From: JANNRR01 sp031401675
GTDB taxonomy: Bacteria; Pseudomonadota; Alphaproteobacteria; Rhodobacterales; Rhodobacteraceae
DNA: 64,000 bases
Direction: 5' to 3'
Assembly (NCBI GenBank): GCA_031401675.1
Contig: JANNRR010000057.1
Location: 1-64,000 of the forward strand
Under the pieces are notes generated by a model, which was not told the origin of the DNA, searched no databases, and worked only from the letters and a program-made list of their open reading frames with translations. Shown here piece by piece: positions 26,201 to 35,288 of this stretch (positions are counted from its first letter, which is position 1; every line of letters starts with the position of its first letter). Position numbers and translations under genes: made by a program.

Positions 26201-27721
26201 TTATCCGGCCTCCAGCTCCAGCGCCGCCGAATTGCCGCGCAGATCGTCGATCCGCAGCGGCGCGGTCGGCAGGCCAAGCCGGTTGCGCACCACCCAGTAC
26301 AGCCGCGATTCGGCGCGGGTGATCGCCACGTAGGTCAGTCGTTTCCACAATGCCAGCCCCGCCTCCATCCGGCCGGTCTGCGCGGCGGCGAACAGGTCGG
26401 GGGCAAAGACCTGCACGTTTTCCCATTGCGAGCCCTGCGCCTTGTGGATGGTCACGGCGGCCCCGTGCAGGAAGGCGGCCCCCATGCGGGCGGCAAACGG
26501 GATGAACGGCTCTTCGCTGTCCGGCAGTTCGATCTTGACGATGCTGGCGGCGGACACCTGCGGTTCTTCGGCTCCGATGACGTGCAGCCGGGAAAAGCCG
26601 GGCCGCTTGCCGGGGCCCAGATAGATCACCTGTGCCCCCTTGATCAGTCCGCGCGCTTCCAGATCGATGCGCTTGCGGCGATGTTTCAGCGGCAGCTCGA
26701 TGCCGTCGCAGATCAAGGGCTCACCCGGCAGCAATTCATCCTCGGGCGCGTTGAAGGCAGCGCGAAAGGCGGTGATCAGCCGGATACGCGTGGCATTGCG
26801 CCAGACCAGTACCGGGCTGCGGGCCATCATGTCCGCCTCGACCCGCTGGCCCAGCACGACGCGGTCATCGCGCTGTGCCGCCTGTTCGACCATGCGTTCG
26901 AAATCGGAAAAGCCGAGGTCGGGGTCGCCCAGGGCATGCGCCAGATCCAGGATCGGATTGTCCTGCGCCTGCCGGTGGATGCGGCTGAGCACCAGCTTGC
27001 GGCCCGATGGCAGCGCATCGAACACCATGGCGCCGGACTGGTTGACCGGTGCCAGCTGTGCCGGATCGCCGAACAGGACGAGCGTCGGAAAAATCTCCTT
27101 CAGATCCTCGAACTGGCGGTCATCCAGCATCGAGCTTTCATCGACAAAGCCGATATCCAGCGGCTCTTCGCGGCGTTTCCAGCCCAGAATGAAATCCGAC
27201 CCGCGCAGACCGGCCGACGCCAGCGCGCCGGGGATCGATTTGACGGCATCATAAAACGCCCGCGCCCGGTCAAGCGCGGCCTCGGTCAGCCCTTCGATGG
27301 TCGGGCGGGTGCCGCTGCCGGCCAGCCATTCGGCGATCCGTTCGTAGTCCGGGTCATAAAGCGGGGTATAGAGGATGCGGTGGATGGTGGTGGCAGGCAC
27401 ACCCTGATTGCGCAGGACCGAGGCCGCCTTGTTGGTTGGGGCAAGGATCGCCAGCGTCCGGCGATCCTTGCGCCGCCGCCCCTCATAATCGCCCGACACG
27501 GTTTCCACCCCAGCTTGGCTCAGCGCCTTGGCCAGTGCCGCCAGCAGCATGGTCTTTCCCGATCCGGCCTTGCCGATCACCGCCAGCACCGAGGGTCCGC
27601 CGGCTGCGTCAGCTGTCAGCACGGCATCGGCCAGATTGACGCCGACGCGGCGCAGCACTTCGGCCACCTGGTCGAAGGCTTCGGCCTGATCTTCGGAAAA
27701 TTCCAGGGCGGGCAGGGTCAT
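26201..27721 (-). CDS. RecD-like SF1 helicase / AAA ATPase
   Basis: 506-residue superfamily 1B-type helicase. Walker A is VIGKAGSGKTMLL near residues 48-60, then APTNKAASVL, the Walker B variant IGFVDESSML, LFGDPAQLAPV, and late motifs VTIHKAQGSQWENV and RLTYVAITRAESRLYWV. No nuclease domain is visible. Rhodobacteraceae carry this gene widely; it probably remodels DNA during repair. The small conserved gene at 27769 lies 47 bases upstream on the same strand. Confidence 0.88.
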   Translation of the reverse strand: MTLPALEFSEDQAEAFDQVAEVLRRVGVNLADAVLTADAAGGPSVLAVIGKAGSGKTMLLAALAKALSQAGVETVSGDYEGRRRKDRRTLAILAPTNKAASVLRNQGVPATTIHRILYTPLYDPDYERIAEWLAGSGTRPTIEGLTEAALDRARAFYDAVKSIPGALASAGLRGSDFILGWKRREEPLDIGFVDESSMLDDRQFEDLKEIFPTLVLFGDPAQLAPVNQSGAMVFDALPSGRKLVLSRIHRQAQDNPILDLAHALGDPDLGFSDFERMVEQAAQRDDRVVLGQRVEADMMARSPVLVWRNATRIRLITAFRAAFNAPEDELLPGEPLICDGIELPLKHRRKRIDLEARGLIKGAQVIYLGPGKRPGFSRLHVIGAEEPQVSAASIVKIELPDSEEPFIPFAARMGAAFLHGAAVTIHKAQGSQWENVQVFAPDLFAAAQTGRMEAGLALWKRLTYVAITRAESRLYWVVRNRLGLPTAPLRIDDLRGNSAALELEAG

Positions 27722-27768
27722 GGCGAAAGCCTATCCGGCCCACCAACCCGATGCCAGCACCGATCGGT

Positions 27769-27975
27769 TCAGAGACGCTTGCCGATGCCTTCACGCGCCA
27801 GATGCGCGACGATCTCGGCCGCAGGCGGGCGCGCCGCTCCGGGCCGTTTGTTCGCAATTTCGGCGGCTGCCAACAGCGTGGTTTCCTCCAGCTGCAGGGC
27901 GAGGCTGTTCAGGCCGTTTTCCCGGGCAAAGCCGCGCAGGTCGGTCAGAACATCAATGATCCAGTCATATTGCAT
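27769..27975 (-). CDS. Small conserved protein of unknown function
   Basis: 68 residues, probably cytosolic and helical. It starts MQYDWIIDVLTDLRGFA and continues LNSLALQLEETTLLAAAEIA, a pattern I have seen in small uncharacterised Rhodobacteraceae proteins. The AT-rich upstream DNA (27976-28030) could hold its promoter. No function assigned. Confidence 0.65.
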   Translation of the reverse strand: MQYDWIIDVLTDLRGFARENGLNSLALQLEETTLLAAAEIANKRPGAARPPAAEIVAHLAREGIGKRL

Positions 27976-28102
27976 TGCAATCTCACAGCGAACATTGTTT
28001 CAGAATTCAACGCTAGCATGTAATTTGTGACTTGCATATTGCGACTTTGCCTGCCGCATCGGCAACAATCAGCCGATCAGGCGTCGGATTGCCAAGGATC
28101 GC

Positions 28103-29395
<1,293 letters not shown>

Positions 29396-29454
29396 TCCTG
29401 CCTCCTTTCGCAAAACCATGCCGCGACGCAGAATCGGCGGCAGTCACGGCAAGA

Positions 29455-29510
29455 GGTAAGATCGCTTGGATAATTATACAATACTTTTTGTTAAGATTTT
29501 GAAATTTTCA
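29455..29510 (-). promoter_or_regulatory. Candidate ccr promoter region
   Basis: The 126 bases between the acyltransferase and ccr are far more AT-rich than their surroundings. On the minus strand there is a perfect TATAAT (29473-29478), about 80 bases from the ccr start. No clear -35 at normal spacing is visible. An 11-base palindrome TGAAAATTTCA lies near 29500-29510 and could bind a regulator. Confidence 0.4.
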
Positions 29511-29521
29511 GTCGCGCATGA

Positions 29522-30919
29522 TTATTGCGCAACCCCTTCTGTCCCCTGTCCGGTCTCCAGAAGTTGCGCAATCGAAGCGGCATAGAACGCCAGCACCTCT
29601 TCCTGTCCCGGCATCGGGGCCACCAGATCGCCGGTGATGACGATCAGCCGCCGCAGCGCCAGCTGGTCCAGCCCGAACTGCACCGACAGCCCGTCCTGGC
29701 CGCGCGGCAGATGCAGATGCGCGCCCGCCGCGCGCAACTGATCCAGCAGCCCTGTGCCCCGGGTGGTCACCTGATCGCGGGGCAGCGGGCCATCGGCCAT
29801 CAGCAGCACCGCCGACACCAGCGGCACCGGCAGCACCGGCACCAACGCGCGGACCCGCTGCATCAACAGCTCGGCCAGCGCTTCGGTCGGGGCTGCCGGT
29901 GTATCGACCAGAAACTGCCCCAGCGAAATCGGCGCGCCGAAACTGACGGCGGCATAGCCGAACCGCTGGAAGCGACCGCGCAGCTTCTGCCACAGATGCT
30001 TCAGGAAGAACCGCAGGATTGATCCAATCCGGGCCCGGAACCGGCGTTCCCCGGCCTTGGCTGCCCCGATCAGCACCCGGTCTTCCAGCACGCGGTCATA
30101 GTTCAGCGCCACCGGAATGAACACCACGTCGCGCCCGACGCCGGGTTGAACGCCGGTGATGATGTAGTTCAGCAGCCCCATCCGCGCCGGGCCGACCTTG
30201 CCGTCCAGGCTCAACCCGCCCTCGGGGAAGATCGCCTGAGTGACGCCCTCTGCCGTCGCCATCTGGACATAGCGCGCCAGCACCCGCCGATACAGCGGGC
30301 TGCGCGACCGGCGCCGGATGAAATAGGCCCCCATTGACCGGATCAGACCGGACAGCGGCCAGATTTGCGCCCACTCGCCAACGGCATAACTCAGCGCCGA
30401 GCGTTCCGAGGCAAGATAGGTCACCAGCACATAATCCATGTTCGAACGGTGGTTCATCACGAACACCACCGTGGCCTTCGGATCGATGCCGGCCATCGCC
30501 GCCGCATCGAAATGTCCCAGACGGACCCGGTACAGGAGCCGCGACAGCCAGCGCGCCGCCTGAATGGCGAACCCGAAGTACATCGAGGCCGAGAACGAGG
30601 GCACAATCTCGCGCGCATAGGCCCGCGCCTGCTGGTGCGCCACGCTTTCCGGCACGCCGGATTCGCGTGCCTGTTCGACCACCGCCTCCATCACCCGCGG
30701 GTCATAGATCAGCCGCACGATCATGTCCTGCCGCCGCATCAGCTTGAACGGCTCGATCGGCCGGTCCAGCCGCCGGTTCAGCCGTGCCACCACCCGCTCC
30801 ATCCGGCGGCGAAAGAACCAGCGGACCGAGGGGGCCAGAATCCGGTCCAATGCCGCAATGGCAGCCAGGATCAGGGCCAGAACCAGCAGCCAGAGGGGAA
30901 GGGTTACGGTGCCCGACAT
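29522..30919 (-). CDS. PlsB-like glycerol-3-phosphate / lysophosphatidate acyltransferase
   Basis: 465-residue membrane-anchored acyltransferase of the PlsC/PlsB superfamily. One N-terminal hydrophobic helix (about residues 8-25) anchors it. The catalytic HX4D motif is NHRSNMDYVLV near residues 155-165, followed by GAYFIRRR and the substrate-binding FPEGGLSLDG. It should acylate glycerol-3-phosphate or its monoacyl form in phospholipid synthesis. The C-terminal 120 residues are less conserved. It lies between ccr and ecm. Confidence 0.85.
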   Translation of the reverse strand: MSGTVTLPLWLLVLALILAAIAALDRILAPSVRWFFRRRMERVVARLNRRLDRPIEPFKLMRRQDMIVRLIYDPRVMEAVVEQARESGVPESVAHQQARAYAREIVPSFSASMYFGFAIQAARWLSRLLYRVRLGHFDAAAMAGIDPKATVVFVMNHRSNMDYVLVTYLASERSALSYAVGEWAQIWPLSGLIRSMGAYFIRRRSRSPLYRRVLARYVQMATAEGVTQAIFPEGGLSLDGKVGPARMGLLNYIITGVQPGVGRDVVFIPVALNYDRVLEDRVLIGAAKAGERRFRARIGSILRFFLKHLWQKLRGRFQRFGYAAVSFGAPISLGQFLVDTPAAPTEALAELLMQRVRALVPVLPVPLVSAVLLMADGPLPRDQVTTRGTGLLDQLRAAGAHLHLPRGQDGLSVQFGLDQLALRRLIVITGDLVAPMPGQEEVLAFYAASIAQLLETGQGTEGVAQ

Positions 30920-30992
30920 TCAAGCATGTGTGTCAGGGATTTGAGCGGCGGTAAATCCCGCCATGCTGCGGCGCTGGCTGACGGCGCGCGCC

Positions 30993-31042
30993 GGGGGTTT
31001 CACACCCCCGGACCCCCGTGGGATATTTTCGAAAAGAAGAAG
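30993..31042 (+). repeat. Dispersed GGGATATTT-type intergenic element, copy 2
   Basis: GGGGGTTTCACACCCCCGG, a C-run, then GTGGGATATTTTCGAAAAGAAG. The first part can fold as a five-base-pair G/C stem. It lies between the divergent acyltransferase and ecm genes. Confidence 0.7.
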
Positions 31043-31152
31043 CCGGGAGAAGGTCGGGCATTGCCGCGATGCAGCGTTTGACATAGTTACAAAGTTTCGC
31101 GTATCAGGCATATTGGCGCAACAATGTTGCCGGCATGATTTCGGAGACCCCT

Positions 31153-33111
31153 ATGACCCCCCGCGACAAGCCATGGCTGTTTCGCACCTATGCCGGCCAT
31201 TCGACGGCGACGGCCTCGAATGCACTGTACCGGGGCAATCTGGCCAAGGGGCAGACCGGGCTGTCGGTGGCGTTCGATCTGCCGACGCAGACGGGCTATG
31301 ACAGCGACCATGTCCTGGCGCGCGGCGAAGTGGGCAAGGTCGGGGTGCCGGTCTGCCATCTGGGCGACATGCGGGCGCTGTTTGCCGGGATTCCGCTGAA
31401 GCAGATGAACACCTCGATGACGATCAACGCCACCGCACCCTGGGTACTGGCGCTGTATATCGCCGCCGCCGAGGAGCAGGGGGCGGTTGTGGCAACGCTG
31501 GAAGGCACGGTGCAGAATGACATCATCAAGGAATATCTGAGCCGGGGCACCTATATCTGCCCGCCGAAGCCAAGCCTGGCGATGATCACCGATGTGGCGG
31601 CCTATACCGCGCGGGCTTTGCCGAAATGGAACCCGATGAACATCTGCAGCTATCATCTGCAGGAGGCGGGGGCGACGCCGGAGCAGGAACTGGCCTTCGC
31701 GCTGGCCACGGCCTGTGCGGTGCTGGACGATCTGCGCGGCAAGGTCACGGCGGCCGAGTTCCCGGCGCTGGTCGGGCGGATGTCGTTCTTCGTGAACGCG
31801 GGCATCCGGTTCGTGACCGAGTTGTGCAAGATGCGCGCCTTTGTCGAGTTGTGGGATGAGATTTGCCGGGACCGGTACGGCGTCGCTGACGCGCGGTACC
31901 GCCGGTTCCGCTACGGCGTGCAGGTGAATTCGCTTGGACTGACCGAGCAGCAACCCGAGAACAACGTCACCCGCATCCTGCTGGAAATGCTGGCCGTGAC
32001 CCTGTCGAAGAAGGCGCGGGCGCGGGCGGTGCAGTTGCCGGCGTGGAACGAGGCCCTGGGATTGCCGCGGCCCTGGGATCAGCAATGGTCGCTCAGGATG
32101 CAGCAGGTATTGGCCTATGAGACCGACCTCCTGGAGTTTGACGACCTGTTCGACGGCAATCCGGCGATCGAGCGCAAGGTCGCGGCGTTGAAAGAGGGAG
32201 CGCGGGCGGAACTGGCCTTGATCGACGGCATGGGCGGGGCGGTGGCGGCGATCGAGTACATGAAGGGTCGGCTGGTCGAGAGCAATGCGGCGCGGATCGG
32301 GCGGATCGAAAGCGGTGAGACCGTGGTGGTGGGGGTCAACCGCTGGGTGGAGGCAGTGGCGTCGCCGTTGACTGCGGGGGATGGGGCAGTGATGGCCGCC
32401 GATCCGGGGGCGGAGGCGGATCAGATCGGGCGGCTGATGGCGTGGCGGGCGGGCCGGGATCAGGGCGCGGTCACGGCGGCGCTGGCGGAGTTGCGCCGGG
32501 TGGCGGCGGCGGGCGAGAATGTGATGCCGGCCTCGATTGCGGCCGCGAAGGCGGGGGTGACGACGGGGGAATGGGGGGCGGTGGTGCGGGCGGTGCATGG
32601 CGAGTACCGGGCCCCGACCGGGGTGGCGCGGGCGCCGTCGAACCGGACAGAGGGGTTGGAAGAGATCAGGGCGGCGGTCGATCAGGTCTCGGCCCGGCTG
32701 GGGCGGCGGATGCGGCTGCTCCTGGGCAAGCCGGGGCTGGACGGGCATTCGAACGGGGCCGAGCAGATCGCGGCCCGGGCGCGCGACTGCGGCATCGAGA
32801 TCGAGTATCAGGGGATCAGGCTGACCCCGGCGGAGATCGTGGCCGGGGTGGTGGAGAGCCGGCCGGACGTGGTCGGGCTGTCGATCCTGTCGGGCAGCCA
32901 TGTGCCGCTGGTGGCCGAGGTGGTGGCGCGGCTGCAGGCCGAAGGGGTGACGGTGCCGCTGGTGGTGGGGGGGATCATCCCGGACGGGGATGCGGCGACC
33001 CTGCGGGCGATGGGGGTGGCGGCGGTTTACACGCCCAAGGATTTCCAGTTGAACCGGATCATGCTGGACCTGGTGGGGCTGGTGGAAGGGGCGCGGGCGG
33101 CGGCGGAGTAG
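31153..33111 (+). CDS. ecm: Ethylmalonyl-CoA mutase
   Basis: 652-residue adenosylcobalamin enzyme that rearranges ethylmalonyl-CoA to methylsuccinyl-CoA, the step after Ccr and an epimerase. The N-terminal acyl-CoA mutase barrel begins PWLFRTYAGHSTA and includes FDLPTQTGYDSD and MNTSMTINATAPW. The C-terminal B12 domain has the DxHxxG motif as GKPGLDGHSNGAEQIA, with the base-off His. The N-terminus closely resembles Rhodobacter Ecm. ATG 31153 was chosen (GGAG seven bases upstream); 31135 would add six residues. Third-position GC is very high in the last third. Confidence 0.95.
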   Translation: MTPRDKPWLFRTYAGHSTATASNALYRGNLAKGQTGLSVAFDLPTQTGYDSDHVLARGEVGKVGVPVCHLGDMRALFAGIPLKQMNTSMTINATAPWVLALYIAAAEEQGAVVATLEGTVQNDIIKEYLSRGTYICPPKPSLAMITDVAAYTARALPKWNPMNICSYHLQEAGATPEQELAFALATACAVLDDLRGKVTAAEFPALVGRMSFFVNAGIRFVTELCKMRAFVELWDEICRDRYGVADARYRRFRYGVQVNSLGLTEQQPENNVTRILLEMLAVTLSKKARARAVQLPAWNEALGLPRPWDQQWSLRMQQVLAYETDLLEFDDLFDGNPAIERKVAALKEGARAELALIDGMGGAVAAIEYMKGRLVESNAARIGRIESGETVVVGVNRWVEAVASPLTAGDGAVMAADPGAEADQIGRLMAWRAGRDQGAVTAALAELRRVAAAGENVMPASIAAAKAGVTTGEWGAVVRAVHGEYRAPTGVARAPSNRTEGLEEIRAAVDQVSARLGRRMRLLLGKPGLDGHSNGAEQIAARARDCGIEIEYQGIRLTPAEIVAGVVESRPDVVGLSILSGSHVPLVAEVVARLQAEGVTVPLVVGGIIPDGDAATLRAMGVAAVYTPKDFQLNRIMLDLVGLVEGARAAAE

Positions 33112-33479
33112 GGTTGGGAAATGTCCCGGCGCGGGACATTTTTTTGTTGTTTTATATCAGCTGTTTAGGGTGGTTGCGTTAAGGGATTTTTTACCTTTTT
33201 TTGGGGGGGGAGCGCATAAAGGCGGCCCCCTGCGGGGGAAGGTGGCGGGGTCATCAGGAGGGGACGGCGAATCCGACCCACCTGGAGGTGGCGGCGCCAT
33301 TGCGATTCCCGCTATTTGCCTATGCGTGCTAGAGTTCAGGTCTGGACACAGACTCGCTAGCGATTCATGTGTTTTCCAGCCTTGGTCGCGGCGTGCCAGT
33401 GCCCATCAGCCGCTAAGCTGACATTTCAATAAAATGCCGCCTGATCGGCGGTCAACCATAAGTAAATCAGGAGGAAGAC
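33112..33479. other. Intergenic region with terminator-like repeat
   Basis: 368 bases. The composite element at 33119-33194 follows the ecm stop. The remaining 285 bases show mixed composition with no recognised gene. An AT-richer stretch at 33420-33470 ends in the ribosome site AGGAGG before the next gene and may contain its promoter. Confidence 0.5.
33119..33194 (+). repeat. Composite hairpin/CtrA-like element, copy C
   Basis: AAATGTCCCG, loop GCG, CGGGACATTT then a T-run form a ten-base-pair terminator-like hairpin (33119-33146) just after ecm. Forty bases on is TTAAGGGATTTTTTAC (33179-33194), TTAA-N7-TTTAC, one base off the CtrA consensus. Confidence 0.75.
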
Positions 33480-34850
33480 ATGAGTGCCAAGACACCAAGT
33501 GAACTCCGTGAACTCGTGCGCGGGGAAGTGATTGTCGAAGGCGACGCCGAGTACGAGAGCGCCCGTTCTGTCAACAATGGAATGATCGACAAGCGCCCCG
33601 CCGTGATTGTCAGAGTGATGAACGCCGGAGACGTCATGACCACAGTCAACTATGCCAGAGACAACGGTCACAAGCTGTCGATCCGGGGCGGCGGACACAG
33701 CGGCCCGGGGTTCGGCACGAACGATGGCGGGGTCGTCATTGACTTTTTGAGAATGCGTGGCGTCAGGGTCAACCCGAATGCCAAAACAGCAAGAGCCGAG
33801 GGTGGCACAACCTGGGGTGACTTCAACGCCGCCACGAATGCTTTCGGCCTTGCCACGACCGGGGGGATCATCTCCACGACCGGGATTGCCGGGCTGACGC
33901 TGGGCGGAGGTATCGGCTACCTGACGCGTGGGCACGGACTTTCGCTGGACAATCTGGTGTCGGCCGATGTTGTGACGGCCGATGGCAAGCTGCTCGTCAC
34001 CAGCGAGAACGAGAACGCCGACCTGTTCTGGGCGATTCGCGGCGGTGGCGGGAACTTTGGCGTGTGCACCTCGCTGGAATACAAACTCCAGCCGGTCAAG
34101 AATGTGTACTGGGGACCGATGTTCTTTGAGGTAAGTGAGGCAGAAAACATTCTGAGGTTCTATCGCGACTATATCAAGGATGCGCCGGAAGAGATGGGCG
34201 CGTTTCCGGCTTTCCAGATCGCCCCGCCGCTGCCCTTCATCCCCGAAAACCGGCACGGTGACATGTTTGCGGCGATCGTGGCCTGCTGGTCTGGCGATCC
34301 CGCTGAAGGCGCACGCCAGTTCAAAGCCTTCCACGACGTCGCCGAAGTGAAGGCCGAGATGGTGGGACCGGTCCCCTATCCGGCGATCAACGCAGCCTTC
34401 GACGGTCTCTTCCCGCCGGGGATCCGTCAGTACTGGAAAGGCAACTTCGTCAAGGAACTGACGGACCAGGCTATCGCGGCGCATGTCCAAAACGGTCCGA
34501 ACGCGCCGAACGCGAGCTCGACTATGCACCTTTATCCCATCAACGGGGCCTGCCATCGGGTTGCGTCGGATGCCACGGCGTTCGGGCATCGCGACGCCAA
34601 CTTTTCAATGGTTATCCTTGCGGCGTCGGGAGATCCCGCAGATGACGCGGCCAACACAAAGTGGGTGCGCGACTACTCCGATGCGGTCGCGCCCCATTCA
34701 GAGGTCGGTGGCTATGTCAACTTCATGGACGACGACGACGGAACACGGGTGCGGGCCAATTATGGCAACAACTACGACCGACTGGTGAAGATCAAGCGCC
34801 AGTATGACCCCTACAACCTCTTCAGGGTCAACCAGAACATCGCGCCCTGA
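33480..34850 (+). CDS. FAD-linked oxidase of the berberine-bridge-enzyme type
   Basis: 456-residue flavin oxidase. The FAD domain has RGGGHSGPGFGTNDGG near residues 68-83, where His would form the 8-alpha-histidyl bond, and LTLGGGIGYLTRGHG near 138-152. In doubly linked relatives a Cys precedes this loop (C-P-x-V-G); here the place reads ISTTGIAG, so a single covalent bond is expected. The C-terminal BBE domain ends NYGNNYDRLVKIKRQYDPYNLFRVNQNI. It has no signal peptide; substrates in this family are sugars or small alcohols. Codon use is less GC-biased than neighbours and it stands alone, which hints at transfer. Confidence 0.88.
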   Translation: MSAKTPSELRELVRGEVIVEGDAEYESARSVNNGMIDKRPAVIVRVMNAGDVMTTVNYARDNGHKLSIRGGGHSGPGFGTNDGGVVIDFLRMRGVRVNPNAKTARAEGGTTWGDFNAATNAFGLATTGGIISTTGIAGLTLGGGIGYLTRGHGLSLDNLVSADVVTADGKLLVTSENENADLFWAIRGGGGNFGVCTSLEYKLQPVKNVYWGPMFFEVSEAENILRFYRDYIKDAPEEMGAFPAFQIAPPLPFIPENRHGDMFAAIVACWSGDPAEGARQFKAFHDVAEVKAEMVGPVPYPAINAAFDGLFPPGIRQYWKGNFVKELTDQAIAAHVQNGPNAPNASSTMHLYPINGACHRVASDATAFGHRDANFSMVILAASGDPADDAANTKWVRDYSDAVAPHSEVGGYVNFMDDDDGTRVRANYGNNYDRLVKIKRQYDPYNLFRVNQNIAP

Positions 34851-35288
34851 AAGACCGTTGGACCAAGGTAGGAGTTGTGCCTGACAAACGGGATCCGGCA
34901 GCTACCCCGGGGCACAACTGCTACGCTGGCGTTTCTGCTCGCCGACCATTCAGTTCCCTTGCAGTCCGTGACCTCTTTCTTCCCAATTTTCCGGTTGTAG
35001 AAAGGTAGGCCTGGTGCATGCTGCAATTGCAGTGAAAGTTGGGTTTGTCCCGCGTCGCAACCATTCGAAGACTCGACCGATGCCCCGATCCCTTCCTCCC
35101 CACCGCTACGGGACAGAGGCGCGCATTTGGCGGGGGCGAGAGATCGGGCGGCAACGGGTGCCTCCGGCGGGGATATTTGTTGAACAAAGAGGCCGGTTGT
35201 AGCGGCAGTGCGGGCTGGTTCGGATTGGGAGGGGCGTCGGAGGCAGGGCGGGTGTCAGAGGCGGGCGGGTCCGGGGCGGGTTGGGAAA
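34851..35288. other. Intergenic region between convergent genes
   Basis: 438 bases. A perfect nine-base inverted repeat (AGTTGTGCC at 34873-34881 and GGCACAACT at 34911-34919, 29 bases apart) follows the oxidase and may end its transcript, though no T-run follows. A GGGATATTT-type element lies at 35161. No gene was recognised in the rest. Confidence 0.5.
35161..35192 (+). repeat. Dispersed GGGATATTT-type intergenic element, copy 3
   Basis: GCCTCCGGCGGGGATATTTG followed by TTGAACAAAGAGG. This is the second subtype of the element (CCTCCGGCGGGG core), shared with copies at 47619 and 59221. It lies between the convergent oxidase and tdm genes. Confidence 0.65.

Noticed and set aside
26189..28030. 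Plus-strand frame of 613 codons opposite the RecD-like gene
   Set aside because: Antisense shadow in GC-rich DNA; the helicase motifs on the minus strand are unambiguous.
31087..32901. Minus-strand frame of 604 codons opposite ecm
   Set aside because: Antisense to a gene with strong family similarity; His/Pro/Arg-rich translation with no domain.
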